From: Alphaproteobacteria bacterium | GTDB lineage: Bacteria > Pseudomonadota > Alphaproteobacteria > WRAU01 > Hepatincolaceae | Reading direction: 5' to 3' | Length of the DNA stretch: 64,000 nt | Assembly (NCBI GenBank): GCA_009780035.1 | Contig: WRAU01000005.1 | Coordinates: forward strand, 47,665 to 111,664 | Shown: one piece after another, positions 54,098 through 62,890 of the stretch | Layout of the letters: every line of letters starts with the position of its first letter | Position numbering within the stretch: position 1 is the first letter of the stretch | Program-made: the position numbers and the translations under genes | Notes under the pieces: generated by a model | What the model saw: only the letters and a program-made list of their open reading frames with translations | The model's database searches: none | Told to the model about the DNA's origin: nothing

Positions 54098-54763
54098 ATG
54101 TCTTTTTGGCTTAGCGATTACTACTATAAACAGCTTTTTAATGCTACCTTTGAAACAATCTATTTAAGCGTGGTATCAACCTTCTTTGTAGCAGTTTTTG
54201 GATTAATTTTGGGAGTAATGCTATTTATAACTTCCCGCGGACAAATTCTAGCAAATAAGTATATTTATGGACTGCTTGCAGTTATTGTAAATATAATCAG
54301 AGCAATTCCTTTTATTATTTTAATAATTCTGCTTTTGCCGCTGACGAAATTATTAATGGGAACAATTCTTGGAACTAAGGCAGCCTTTCCAGCGCTTATA
54401 ATTGGGGTTTCGCCTTTTTATGCCAGGGTAGTGGAAAGCGGATTTAAAGAAATTAATAAAGGAGTTATAGAGGCAGCAAAAGCGCATGGTGCTACAGATT
54501 TGCAAATTATTTTGAAAGTTTTAATTCCTGAAAGCATGCCGACGCTGATTTCTAATTTAACTACGCTTGCGATTGCAATTATTGGCTATACAGCGATGGC
54601 AGGAGTTATTGGGGCTGGAGGCTTGGGTAATTTAGCCTTTATTGAAGGGTTTCAGCGGAATAATCAAATAATTACCATATGGGCAACAGGAATTATACTG
54701 CTTTTGGTTTTTTTGACGCAAATTATCGGCGATTTTATTGTTAAGAAGATTGATAAAAGATAA
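54098..54763 (+). CDS. metI: Methionine ABC transporter permease
   Basis: The inner-membrane channel of the methionine importer, with five membrane helices in 221 residues. The coupling EAA loop reads EAAKAHGATDLQIILKVLIPES, and the helix before it has the NIIRAIPFIILIILLLPLTK block typical of MetI. It follows metN after 9 bases. Confidence 0.95.
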   Translation: MSFWLSDYYYKQLFNATFETIYLSVVSTFFVAVFGLILGVMLFITSRGQILANKYIYGLLAVIVNIIRAIPFIILIILLLPLTKLLMGTILGTKAAFPALIIGVSPFYARVVESGFKEINKGVIEAAKAHGATDLQIILKVLIPESMPTLISNLTTLAIAIIGYTAMAGVIGAGGLGNLAFIEGFQRNNQIITIWATGIILLLVFLTQIIGDFIVKKIDKR

Positions 54764-54800
54764 AATTAATAAATTATACATAAAGCCCAAAAAATTCGCA

Positions 54801-54867
54801 ATACCGGCGAAAGCCAGTATCCATTTGTCGCTTTGCATAGATGCCGTGTCGCAGCACGGCATGACGA
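54801..54867. repeat. Dispersed palindromic repeat, copy 6 (mixed type)
   Basis: Combines the left-half type ATACCGGCGAAAGCCAGTAT (as in copy 3) with the right-half type ATGCCGTGTCGCAGCACGGC and ATGACG (as in copies 1 and 5). It lies inside the metNIQ operon, between metI and metQ, where its hairpins could protect or separate the two parts of the transcript. Confidence 0.88.
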
Positions 54868-54901
54868 TAGAGTAATATAATATAAAAACAGAGGAGAAAT
54901 T

Positions 54902-55690
54902 ATGAGAAATCTTATAAAAATTATTAGCTTTATACTTTTATTTACTGGTTGCGCATACGCAGATAATGTTGAGATTCGAGTTGGTGCAACTGCGCGCCCT
55001 CATGCAGAAATACTTCAATTTGTTAAGCCTATATTAGCTAAAGAGGGTATCGATCTTAAAATTATTATTTTCCAAGATTACATTCTGCCAAATAAAGCCC
55101 TAGAAAGCGGCGATTTAGATGCAAATTTTTATCAGCATATACAGTTTTTAAAAGAACAAGAGAAAACCTATGGCTATAACTTTCGTATTCTAGCAGAAGT
55201 TCATATAGAGCCGATGGGAATTTACTCTAAAAAATATAAGAATATTAAAGAAATTCAAGAGGGTTCTAGCATAATAATCAGTAATTCTGTTGCCGATAGA
55301 CTACGCACCTTGCTGCTGCTGGAAAAAGCTGGATTAATAACTTTTAATGCAGGTGTTGATAGATCTAGGGTTGATTTCAGCGATATTAAAACATCTAAAG
55401 TTGAGTTTCGTCCAGAAGTTGATCCGGCAATTTTATCAAGAATGTATTTATCTAATGAGGCAGATTTAGTAGTAATTAACACTAACTACGCTATTGAGGC
55501 AGGAGTTAATCCGCTGGAAGATGCGTTAATTTTAGAAGATAAAAACTCTCCTTATGTGAATATTTTAGTTGCCAGAGCTGATAATGCCAATAATCCTGCA
55601 CTGCTTGCCTTGGCTAAAGCGTTGAAATCTGAGGGAACTAAGAAGTTTATTATAAATACCTATAAAGGAGCGGTTATACCGGTTAAGTAA
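54902..55690 (+). CDS. metQ: Methionine-binding protein MetQ
   Basis: The substrate-binding component of the methionine importer (NLPA family). It has a signal peptide with a lipobox-like FTGC (Cys17), so it is probably a lipoprotein. The mature part has VGATARPHAEIL, YILPNKALESGDLDANFYQH, and SNSVADRLRTLLLLEKAGLI, all family hallmarks. 262 residues. GAGGAG precedes the ATG. Its stop lies 4 bases before the convergent MATE gene. Confidence 0.94.
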   Translation: MRNLIKIISFILLFTGCAYADNVEIRVGATARPHAEILQFVKPILAKEGIDLKIIIFQDYILPNKALESGDLDANFYQHIQFLKEQEKTYGYNFRILAEVHIEPMGIYSKKYKNIKEIQEGSSIIISNSVADRLRTLLLLEKAGLITFNAGVDRSRVDFSDIKTSKVEFRPEVDPAILSRMYLSNEADLVVINTNYAIEAGVNPLEDALILEDKNSPYVNILVARADNANNPALLALAKALKSEGTKKFIINTYKGAVIPVK

Positions 55691-55694
55691 TGTG

Positions 55695-57020
55695 TTATAA
55701 AGTATTATCCTTTAACGAGGATAATGCTTTATACTTTCTTTTAATCATAAAGGTATAAACTACATAATTAGCAAAATAGCTGATTCCTTCTACAGCAAGG
55801 ATGCCAACAACGCCGAACTCTGTGTATTTTATTACCAAATAATAAAATGGATAAATAAGCAGCAGTTTTGCGGCAAAGCTAAAGATAAAAGGTGTATTTG
55901 CTACTTGCAGCCCTCGTATATGCGCTTTAGAAATAAGAGATAAAAGACGCATTGGTTCTGTAAAAAGCCCCATAAATAGACATATAATTATATATTTTTT
56001 TACATCGGTGCTAGTAGAATAGAAATCTAGGGTTAAATAAATAAACCCTAAGGTTATGGCAGATAGTAAGAAATTTGCGATTATCCCAATTCTAACATAT
56101 TTAGCGTAGAGTTTTTTAATATCTTCAAGTTTATATTCCCCATAAAGCCTTGAAATTGCTGCCTGCAGAATAATCCCGAATGATAAAGAAAGTGTAAGAG
56201 CCAGTGTTAAAAAATTGGAGGCATGTCTTTTTGCCGAGATTACTTCTTGTCCTAAATAGGCAACAATTAAAACTAAAATAAACCGCACTGAATTCTGCGC
56301 AATTGGCTCAATAATAGCAGTAATTCCTAAATTTTTTACACCTAGATAAACTTTTAAATAAGTATCTTTTTGAAATTTGTGCAGCCGAATATTTACATTA
56401 TATTTGTGTGCTAGATATATATAAACTGGTAAAACTAAAATAACTGATAGGCTGCTAGACCATGCGATTCCTGCTACTCCTAATTGCAGAATATATAATG
56501 ATATAATATTAAGGACAGTATTTAAAATAATAATTACTATAAAATAAATAAAATTCAAGCGGGCAAGCCCTACACTATAAAGGATATAGCTAAAATATTG
56601 TTGAATAGCAAAGGCTAGGAAGAATGGTATCATATTTACCATATACACAACAGCATATTGTTTAGCCTCAGCACTTATTTTAATTCCTGATAGAATGCTT
56701 CCTTGAAAAAAGAAAATAATAACGCACATGATTATTGCAATAGAAAGCGTTAAAATAAATCCAAGCGAAGTAATGCTTTTAAAATCCTCGCCAAGACTAG
56801 CATCTTTATAAAGGGCGTTGCTAACCATAGATTGCGAGAAAACCGTAATAATCTGTTGGATCATATAAACAAAAACTATCAAAGAGGCAACGCCGATGGC
56901 TGCCAGGTAAGAAATTTTTTCTAAAAATATAAAATCAACAGTAGTAATGCTAAACTGCACAAAAAGCGATAGAGATGTTAGCAGAATTTGCTTATTAATA
57001 TTAGAATGTTGTATATTCAT
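55695..57020 (-). CDS. MATE-family transporter
   Basis: A 441-residue membrane protein with about twelve helices in two related halves (residues about 10-210 and 225-430), the layout of MATE (multidrug and toxin extrusion) cation-coupled efflux proteins. SITTVDFIFLEKISYLAAIGVASLI in helix 1-2 and LGVAGIAWSSSLSVILVLPVYIYL in helices 5-6 fit the family. The substrate is unknown; the same fold is shared with polysaccharide flippases. It is read against its neighbours, between metQ and the second TonB receptor, from which it diverges across about 60 bases. Confidence 0.85.
   Translation of the reverse strand: MNIQHSNINKQILLTSLSLFVQFSITTVDFIFLEKISYLAAIGVASLIVFVYMIQQIITVFSQSMVSNALYKDASLGEDFKSITSLGFILTLSIAIIMCVIIFFFQGSILSGIKISAEAKQYAVVYMVNMIPFFLAFAIQQYFSYILYSVGLARLNFIYFIVIIILNTVLNIISLYILQLGVAGIAWSSSLSVILVLPVYIYLAHKYNVNIRLHKFQKDTYLKVYLGVKNLGITAIIEPIAQNSVRFILVLIVAYLGQEVISAKRHASNFLTLALTLSLSFGIILQAAISRLYGEYKLEDIKKLYAKYVRIGIIANFLLSAITLGFIYLTLDFYSTSTDVKKYIIICLFMGLFTEPMRLLSLISKAHIRGLQVANTPFIFSFAAKLLLIYPFYYLVIKYTEFGVVGILAVEGISYFANYVVYTFMIKRKYKALSSLKDNTL
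55698..55731 (+). terminator. metNIQ terminator overlapping the MATE gene end
   Basis: TAAAGTATTATCC at 55698-55710 pairs GGATAATGCTTTA at 55719-55731 (13 bp with one G-T pair), followed by T-rich TACTTTCTTTT. It stops metNIQ transcription while lying inside the last codons of the convergent MATE gene. Confidence 0.65.
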
Positions 57021-57083
57021 GGAAATTTCCTTGTGCGTAAGAGGTAATTATATTAAAATAATTCAAGTTAAAGGGGTTTGTCA

Positions 57084-59024
57084 ATGAAGTTTTTTTATTT
57101 GCTTATTATTTTGATAATGGCTGTTTATGTTGCCCCAACTTCTGCTGAGGATAGGGGGGATATTAGCTCTGAAGCTAGTAATGAAGGCATTAGATATGAT
57201 GAAACCTTTGAAGAATATCAAATGCGTGTTAATAAGAATATTAAAACTCTGCCGACAATTAATGTTGTTGCACCCAGAGCAAGAGAATCTTCTAATGGTC
57301 AGTATATTATTACTAGGGAGATGATTGCTAATTCCGGCAGTCTTAGCGTGGCAGATATTTTAAACCGCCAGCCATCAATTTTTATAAATTCAAACGGAGA
57401 TTTTGGACAGTCGGCTACTGTTAGTTTAAATGGCAGCCTTCCGCAGCATGTGATAATTTTGTTAAATGGTGTGCAAATGGGCGATCCTAGTAATTCTCAG
57501 CCCTTCTTTGATATTGGGCAAATTCCTCTGTCTTTTATTGAAGAAATTGAAATTATTAAAGGTCCATCATCCGTTTTACATGGAAGCGGAGCAATTGCTG
57601 GGGTAATTAATATCAAAACTATAAAATATCAAGAAAATATTGCAGTAATCAAGCAAGAATTTGGCTCAAACAGCACATTAACCACGCAGGCTGGGCTTAA
57701 TACAGCGATTGAAAATTTTAATTTTACTATATTCGGAAATTTTTTTAGAACTAAGGGGTATTCCATTGCCTCGCAATCAAAATATGGCGAAAAACTAGAA
57801 AGAGATAAATCACAGATACAAGATATTAATTTAAAATTAAATTATGGCTTTTCGGAAGATGCCTATATTGATGCATTTTTTAAAGTTGCTAATTCCCGTG
57901 CCGATTATGATGGTTTTGATGTGCTTCCTTACGATGTTGAGGGCAATTATGTAGATAAAAGCGAGAATCTTTACTATTTTATTTACAATTTTAAAGTGTT
58001 TAATGATTTCTATAACCAACTAAAATTCTCGCAGTATTTATCTAACAAGAAATATGTGGAAGTTGATGATTCTAATGGCAGTGAATATAGTTTTTCATCT
58101 AAAGAGCAAATTTTTTCTTACAATGGCAAATATGCAAATAATCTAATTGATTTTACAGGAGGTTTTGACTTTGAGGCTAAACATATGAATAGCCTGCCGC
58201 AATCAACTAATGATTTTGCTTTTTATGGGAATATTACAGAATTTTTAACACCGAAGGTTTCTGTAGATCAGGGAGTAAGGTTTAACCAAAATCAGAAAAA
58301 CCTTTCCATGCAGGATACCATTTTTTCTAATAACTATGCTTATAGCTTTGGAGTATCTTACAATATTGTGGAAGATACACATATGCGGCTAATTTATGGC
58401 GCAGGGTATCGCTTGCCGTCTTTATATGAACTTTTTAGTTATTATGGCAATTATGATTTGCACCCAGAGACTTCGCAAGGCATTAACTTTGAGTTTTCTA
58501 GCAGTAATTTTTCCTCGACAGTAGCACAATTCCAGTTGAATGCTTTTTATACTGATATTAGCAATATGATTTTCTTTACTAGCTCTACCTATAAAAATAT
58601 TGGGAACTATACGGCATTAGGGTTTGATATTAGTTTCCCTTTTTATATTGCAAAATTTCTATCTATCGGTGATTTAAAAATTTCTCCAACTTATACTTAT
58701 ACTACAACTAAAGATTCCGAGAAAAATAATACTACAATTATTCCCCGCCATAAATTTGGCACTAATTTTGATATAGATATTACAAATAAATATAAACTTT
58801 CATGGAGCAGTCTTTGGGTTAGCGGAACTACTTCAATTTGGGATGATACCTCTTATAATTTGCCAAGCTACTGGGTAAATAATGCAATGATTATGAGAAA
58901 CTTTTCTAGTGCTTCAAGCCTTTATTTTAGAATTGATAATGTGTTTAATCAGCAGTATCAAACCGATTATGGCTATAATACAAAAGATAGATCTTATTAT
59001 TTTGGTTTGGTTGTGGAAATGTAA
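57084..59024 (+). CDS. TonB-dependent outer-membrane receptor, copy 2
   Basis: A 646-residue receptor with a signal peptide (FFYLLIILIMAVYVAPTSA), a TonB box (PTINVVA near residue 56), a plug domain (VADILNRQPSIFINSNGDF, GSLPQHVIILLNGVQMGDP, IEEIEIIKGPSSVLHGSGAIAGVINI) and a barrel with YGAGYRLPSLYELFSYYG ending near the C terminus as YYFGLVVEM. It is a BtuB/siderophore-like architecture without a definable ligand. Start at ATG 57084, 7 bases after AAGGGG, is better than the in-frame TTG at 57078. Confidence 0.9.
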   Translation: MKFFYLLIILIMAVYVAPTSAEDRGDISSEASNEGIRYDETFEEYQMRVNKNIKTLPTINVVAPRARESSNGQYIITREMIANSGSLSVADILNRQPSIFINSNGDFGQSATVSLNGSLPQHVIILLNGVQMGDPSNSQPFFDIGQIPLSFIEEIEIIKGPSSVLHGSGAIAGVINIKTIKYQENIAVIKQEFGSNSTLTTQAGLNTAIENFNFTIFGNFFRTKGYSIASQSKYGEKLERDKSQIQDINLKLNYGFSEDAYIDAFFKVANSRADYDGFDVLPYDVEGNYVDKSENLYYFIYNFKVFNDFYNQLKFSQYLSNKKYVEVDDSNGSEYSFSSKEQIFSYNGKYANNLIDFTGGFDFEAKHMNSLPQSTNDFAFYGNITEFLTPKVSVDQGVRFNQNQKNLSMQDTIFSNNYAYSFGVSYNIVEDTHMRLIYGAGYRLPSLYELFSYYGNYDLHPETSQGINFEFSSSNFSSTVAQFQLNAFYTDISNMIFFTSSTYKNIGNYTALGFDISFPFYIAKFLSIGDLKISPTYTYTTTKDSEKNNTTIIPRHKFGTNFDIDITNKYKLSWSSLWVSGTTSIWDDTSYNLPSYWVNNAMIMRNFSSASSLYFRIDNVFNQQYQTDYGYNTKDRSYYFGLVVEM

Positions 59025-59078
59025 AAGTTGAAAGAAAAACAAGAGGAAAATTGTTCTTAATAAAAAAAGGAAAGAAAA

Positions 59079-59924
59079 ATGGATAAAAAAAACTATCAAA
59101 TTTATGGTATTGCCAGCGGTATTGCTGCTGAAAAATACGGTGCGCAGTTAGGAGTATGGGATATTTATTATTCGCTGTGCAGTATAAATCAAGAAATGCA
59201 AGATATTTTCTATACAAATTCTAACAAAGCAAAACTTGCGGCAATTGAAGATATTGCTCCGCTTTTTAAGCAGGTTAATCAAAAAGTTGTTAGTAATTAT
59301 CGCCCGCAGGATAAATATCTATTTTTTACGGGAGACCACTCCTGCGGTGTTTCCACTTGGAGTTCTATATCTAATGCTGTAGGAAAAAATATGGGATTAA
59401 TTTGGATAGATGCCCATCTTGACTGCCATACTCCAGAATCTTCAGATTCTAAAAATGTTCATGGCATGCCGGTAGCGCATTTAATGGGTTATGGCGATAC
59501 TCGCTTAACTGAACTTGTCCAGCATAAATTTAATCCTCAAAACATTGCCTATATAGCTGCTAGAGATTTTGAGGAGGCTGAGCTGGATTTTATTAAAAAA
59601 CATAATATCAAGGTATTTTTTATGAAAGATATTAACGCTGATAATATCAATGCAGTTTTTGCTGAAGCAATCGAGCATGTAAGTAAAAATGTTGATTGTT
59701 TTGGCATTTCTTTAGATATGGATTCTATGTCGCCGGAATTTGCTCCGGGCACAGGCTGCTATAATCCTAATGGCTTAGATTTGGCATGGGTATTGTTTAA
59801 TATTAAGGCAGCATCAAATCATAAGAAGTTTTTAGGGTTAGAAATTACGGAATATAATCCCTTGCTAGACGAAAATAGAAAAACTTTTAAGGCTGTTATG
59901 GAAATTGCTAAATCTGTAATATAA
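59079..59924 (+). CDS. Arginase/agmatinase family hydrolase (ureohydrolase)
   Basis: A binuclear manganese enzyme of the ureohydrolase superfamily. Metal-ligand motifs are intact: FTGDHSCG (His), WIDAHLDCHTPESS (DAHxD) near residue 110, NVHGMPVAHLMG, SLDMDSMSPEFAPGTG (DxDxxxP) near 210, and EITEYNP. The N(V)HGMPVA and APGTG features point to arginase (arginine to ornithine and urea) more than agmatinase, but substrate choice is not certain. 281 residues. It starts a small unit with two GyrI-like genes. Confidence 0.88.
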   Translation: MDKKNYQIYGIASGIAAEKYGAQLGVWDIYYSLCSINQEMQDIFYTNSNKAKLAAIEDIAPLFKQVNQKVVSNYRPQDKYLFFTGDHSCGVSTWSSISNAVGKNMGLIWIDAHLDCHTPESSDSKNVHGMPVAHLMGYGDTRLTELVQHKFNPQNIAYIAARDFEEAELDFIKKHNIKVFFMKDINADNINAVFAEAIEHVSKNVDCFGISLDMDSMSPEFAPGTGCYNPNGLDLAWVLFNIKAASNHKKFLGLEITEYNPLLDENRKTFKAVMEIAKSVI

Positions 59925-59936
59925 GGAAGAAAAACC

Positions 59937-60446
59937 ATGGATTATAAAATAAGTATAGCAGGCATTGTTGAAATTGAGGAAACTCATGTAATGGGATTTT
60001 CTAATACAGTGCCTATAAATTCAGTTAAAGAAAAATATTTAGAAAACCTCAAAAGATTGGAAAAACTTCTCGTAGGAGTAGAGGAAATAGGCTTTAACAT
60101 CAGCATTATTAAAAGCTATAATCCTTTAGAGAAGAATATGGAAGTTGTTTTTGGAGTGGCTGCAGAATTAGCAGAAGCTGCTAATAATATTCTTCAAGAG
60201 AAAAATGGCGTTTGGGCAATTCTGCCTCCGCATCCTACGGTATTAAAAATTAAGCTAAGTGGTGAGCGGTTGCATCTTAAAGAGGCGTGGGATAAATCTT
60301 TTACTTTTATAGCAGATAATAAATTAATTGTAGATACATATGCAAATCCTTGGGAGGTTTATATCTCAAATTTAGAGACTGAAATTTATATTCCCTTAAT
60401 AATAACAAAAGATAAGGATTTGGAAAAATTAGCTGTTAAATTTTAG
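59937..60446 (+). CDS. GyrI-like small-molecule-binding protein, copy 1
   Basis: A 169-residue soluble protein that resembles the GyrI-like/AraC effector-binding (SHS2-type) fold: an N-terminal strand (VEIEETHVMGFSNTVPI), a middle strand-helix unit, and the closing PWEVYISNLETEIYIPL, equal to the usual W(E)xY...(T)EIYIP ending. No DNA-binding domain. The start has AAGGAAG upstream, 12 bases behind the arginase-family gene, so it is probably co-transcribed. The ligand is unknown. Confidence 0.65.
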   Translation: MDYKISIAGIVEIEETHVMGFSNTVPINSVKEKYLENLKRLEKLLVGVEEIGFNISIIKSYNPLEKNMEVVFGVAAELAEAANNILQEKNGVWAILPPHPTVLKIKLSGERLHLKEAWDKSFTFIADNKLIVDTYANPWEVYISNLETEIYIPLIITKDKDLEKLAVKF

Positions 60447-60493
60447 TTCGTTATGGTATATTAAATTAATAGAAAATTGGTAAGAGGGTAAAT

Positions 60494-61030
60494 ATGAGTA
60501 ATTACAAAATAAATATTGACGGCATTGTTGAGACGGAAGATTTCTACTTAATTGGGTATCAAAGATTTTCCAATTTTAAAAAAGACTTCCATGAAGTTAT
60601 GATAAAAGATTATAGCAAGCTGGGTGAATATATAGCTAAAGTAAAACCTGCGGCTCCTATGGTAGCTGTTTATAAGGCGTTTAACATGGAAAGCATGGAT
60701 GTTTATACTTTGCATGCTATTCCAGTGGAACCAACCGAAGAAACTGCTAAGGAATGTGTAAAAATTTTAGAAGAAACTGGCGGCATGTGGGCGGTAATTC
60801 CTCCGTATGAAGCAGTTTTAAAACTTACTTTAGAAGGATCTTACGATAACCTAATGGAAGCGTGGGAAAAAGCCTATAATTTTATTAAAGAAAATGAATT
60901 GGTAGCAGATGAATACGCATCTCCTTGGGAATCGTATAAAGTTCATCCGGGATTAACTGATGGAGATGATTCTAAACTTATTACTGAAATCTTTATTCCG
61001 CTAATTCCAATGGAAGAAGAGGAAGAATAG
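60494..61030 (+). CDS. GyrI-like small-molecule-binding protein, copy 2
   Basis: A 178-residue paralogue of the preceding protein: the beginnings (YKISIAGIVEIEE versus YKINIDGIVETED), the VWAILPP/MWAVIPP turn, LKLTLEGSYDNLMEAWEKAYNFI and SPWESYKVHPG with TEIFIPLIP align well. It has an insertion before the last strand and a tail of five Glu. Same predicted fold, no DNA-binding domain. It ends the accessory unit; a long hairpin follows. Confidence 0.65.
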   Translation: MSNYKINIDGIVETEDFYLIGYQRFSNFKKDFHEVMIKDYSKLGEYIAKVKPAAPMVAVYKAFNMESMDVYTLHAIPVEPTEETAKECVKILEETGGMWAVIPPYEAVLKLTLEGSYDNLMEAWEKAYNFIKENELVADEYASPWESYKVHPGLTDGDDSKLITEIFIPLIPMEEEEE

Positions 61031-61058
61031 TTTTTAGTTTTATTGGAAAGTCTTGTGT

Positions 61059-61135
61059 AAAAACCGAACAGTTCTTTATATTCAGCTCAGCGATAGATCG
61101 CAATTTGCTTCATATAAAGAGCTGTTCGGTTTTTT
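61059..61135 (+). terminator. Very long terminator-like hairpin
   Basis: A 23-bp stem with one G-T pair (61059-61081 with 61112-61134), AAAAACCGAACAG at the base and GGTTTTTT at the end. The apical region holds a smaller hairpin GCGA-TAGA-TCGC. The T run suggests a terminator for the GyrI-like genes; the stem is longer than needed and could be an RNase III target or a small RNA. Confidence 0.75.
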
Positions 61136-61175
61136 GTTAAATTTTGGATAAAACTAAAAGCTATATGAGGAGGAA

Positions 61176-61316
61176 GTGATAGTTAAGTTTAAAAAAATTT
61201 TAGAAGATATTTTTTGTGCTTGTATTAATTTTATTTCAATTTTTATCATCTTTTTTATTTATTTTCTAAAAATTATATTTGTTGTTATTAAGATTTTATT
61301 AACAAAAAAAGGTTAA
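61176..61316 (+). CDS. Hypothetical 46-residue membrane peptide
   Basis: A small ORF starting with GTG, reading MIVKFKKILEDIF and then one long Ile/Phe-rich membrane helix (about residues 14-42) and a short Lys tail. A perfect AGGAGG lies only 2 bases before the GTG, which is closer than normal and weakens the call. It ends 9 bases before ftsB. No family recognised. Confidence 0.35.
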   Translation: MIVKFKKILEDIFCACINFISIFIIFFIYFLKIIFVVIKILLTKKG

Positions 61317-61325
61317 TATCCTCTT

Positions 61326-61637
61326 ATGAAAAGTAATATCCTTTATTATGTTAGAAAGTATAAAAGACTTTTGCTGGCAGCTATGTTTATAGCTTTATTT
61401 ATTTATTCAATAAATGCCACATTTGTTATATACAATTGGCTGCAGAAATCTAACGATACTCTTGCTGAATATGAAATTTTGAAACAGCAGAATGCTAAAA
61501 TCGTTGAAGAAATATCCCTTTTAAAATTTAAAACCAGCGGACTAAAAGAAGAAACTCTTAATACAGATCTTTTAGAAACTCAAGCTAAAGCTGCCCTTAA
61601 CTTTGCTAGAGCCAAAGAAATTATCATTATCCATTAA
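61326..61637 (+). CDS. ftsB: FtsB/DivIC-family cell division protein
   Basis: A 103-residue bitopic protein of the divisome that works with FtsL and FtsQ at the septum. One transmembrane helix (about residues 15-37) is followed by a coiled coil (about 45-75, LAEYEILKQQNAKIVEEISLLK) and a short periplasmic end, the layout of septum formation initiator proteins. In alphaproteobacteria this gene commonly sits between eno and pdhA, which supports the call. Confidence 0.8.
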   Translation: MKSNILYYVRKYKRLLLAAMFIALFIYSINATFVIYNWLQKSNDTLAEYEILKQQNAKIVEEISLLKFKTSGLKEETLNTDLLETQAKAALNFARAKEIIIIH

Positions 61638-61668
61638 ATTATCAAATTTAATTAAGTCTAAAAATAAG

Positions 61669-61697
61669 TTGATTTTGTAATTATTGAAAACTATGTT
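61669..61697 (+). promoter_or_regulatory. Candidate promoter of the glycosyltransferase gene
   Basis: TTGATT at 61669-61674 and TATGTT at 61692-61697 with 17 bases between. The start would lie about 30 bases before the ATG at 61736. Confidence 0.4.
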
Positions 61698-61735
61698 ATT
61701 ATTTGAATTCTAATAGGAAAAACTAAAAAATATAC

Positions 61736-62758
61736 ATGAAAAACATACCTGTAGTAATACCTTCTTATATGCCAGACGGACGCTTATTAGAACTGATTGA
61801 CAATCTTGTTAAATATGGCATTCAAAATATTATTGTAGTCCGAGATGGCGGATCAGATGACTATAATTATATCTATGATGCAATTGCGCTAAATCCCCAT
61901 TGTATTTTGGCAGTGCATGATGTGAATTATGGCAAAGGGAAAGCTATTAAAACAGGGATTAAAACCTATCTACAAAAAGGCTTCAGCGATGGTTTTGTTC
62001 TTGCCGATGCTGATGGTCAACACTTGCCTGAAGATATTATCAAAGTTATAAATACTTTAAGTGAAAATGAAGATGCTTTAATTATTGGCAGCCGATCTTT
62101 TGATAAAGATGTGCCTTTGCGGAGTAAAATCGGCAATATAATTTCTCGTTGGGTGTTCTGCTATTGCTTAGGCAGGAAAATCTCAGATACCCAAAGCGGA
62201 CTAAGGGGAATGCCTCATAAATATTTAGAAAAATTTCTATCGCTAGAGGGTGATAAATATGAATTTGAGACTAATATTCTAATTGAAACTAGGAAAAGCG
62301 ATATTGAAATTAAAGAAGTTTCTATTTCTACAGTATATATAGAGAATAACAGATCATCACATTTTAATCCATTTGTAGATTCTTTAAAAATCTATTGGCT
62401 GATAATAAAGTATTCCATGTCTTCCATCGCTGCATTTTTAGTAGATTATTGGATATTTTTGACTTTAAACTTTTTTACCCAGAATATCATACTAGCATCT
62501 TATACAGCTAGGGCAGTTTCACTTTCTCTTAATTATCAGGCTAATAAAAATATTGTTTTTAGATATAAGGGAAAAAATAAGTTTATATTTTTAAAATACC
62601 TAGCATTGTGTTTTATTTCTATTTCTATTTCAGCACAAATGGTTTCGTATTTAGTGCATTCAATCCATCTAAAAACTTGGCTGGCTAAGCTGGTTGTAGA
62701 GCTTTCTTTGTTCTTTTTTAATTTTTATGTGCAAAAAAGATATATCTTTAAAAAGTAA
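61736..62758 (+). CDS. GT2 glycosyltransferase fused to a GtrA-like membrane domain
   Basis: Residues 1-215 form a family 2 glycosyltransferase of the dolichyl/polyprenyl-phosphate mannose (DPM1-like) type, with IPSYMPDGRLLELI, VRDGGSDD, the metal-binding VLADADGQHLPEDI near residue 88 and the acceptor segment DTQSGLRGMP. Residues 220-340 form a four-helix GtrA-like domain (YSMSSIAAFLVDYWIFLTLNF, ARAVSLSLNYQANKNIVF, FNFYVQKRYIF). A role in charging a lipid carrier with a sugar for surface glycans is inferred. It separates ftsB from pdhA, so it is probably an insertion there. Confidence 0.88.
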   Translation: MKNIPVVIPSYMPDGRLLELIDNLVKYGIQNIIVVRDGGSDDYNYIYDAIALNPHCILAVHDVNYGKGKAIKTGIKTYLQKGFSDGFVLADADGQHLPEDIIKVINTLSENEDALIIGSRSFDKDVPLRSKIGNIISRWVFCYCLGRKISDTQSGLRGMPHKYLEKFLSLEGDKYEFETNILIETRKSDIEIKEVSISTVYIENNRSSHFNPFVDSLKIYWLIIKYSMSSIAAFLVDYWIFLTLNFFTQNIILASYTARAVSLSLNYQANKNIVFRYKGKNKFIFLKYLALCFISISISAQMVSYLVHSIHLKTWLAKLVVELSLFFFNFYVQKRYIFKK

Positions 62759-62795
62759 AATATTCCTAAGGTTTTTATTTAACGCTTAATTTTAT

Positions 62796-62824
62796 TTGAA
62801 AAATATTATAAAATCTATTATAAT
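62796..62824 (+). promoter_or_regulatory. Sigma-70 promoter of pdhA
   Basis: TTGAAA at 62796-62801 and TATAAT at 62819-62824 with a 17-base spacer, a near-consensus match. The leader would be about 60 bases and ends in TAGGAG before the ATG. Confidence 0.75.
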
Positions 62825-62890
62825 CATGAATGCAACTTTATAAATGTTGTTATATTTTGTTGTTTTAATTATAAATAGGAGTTTATCTAT

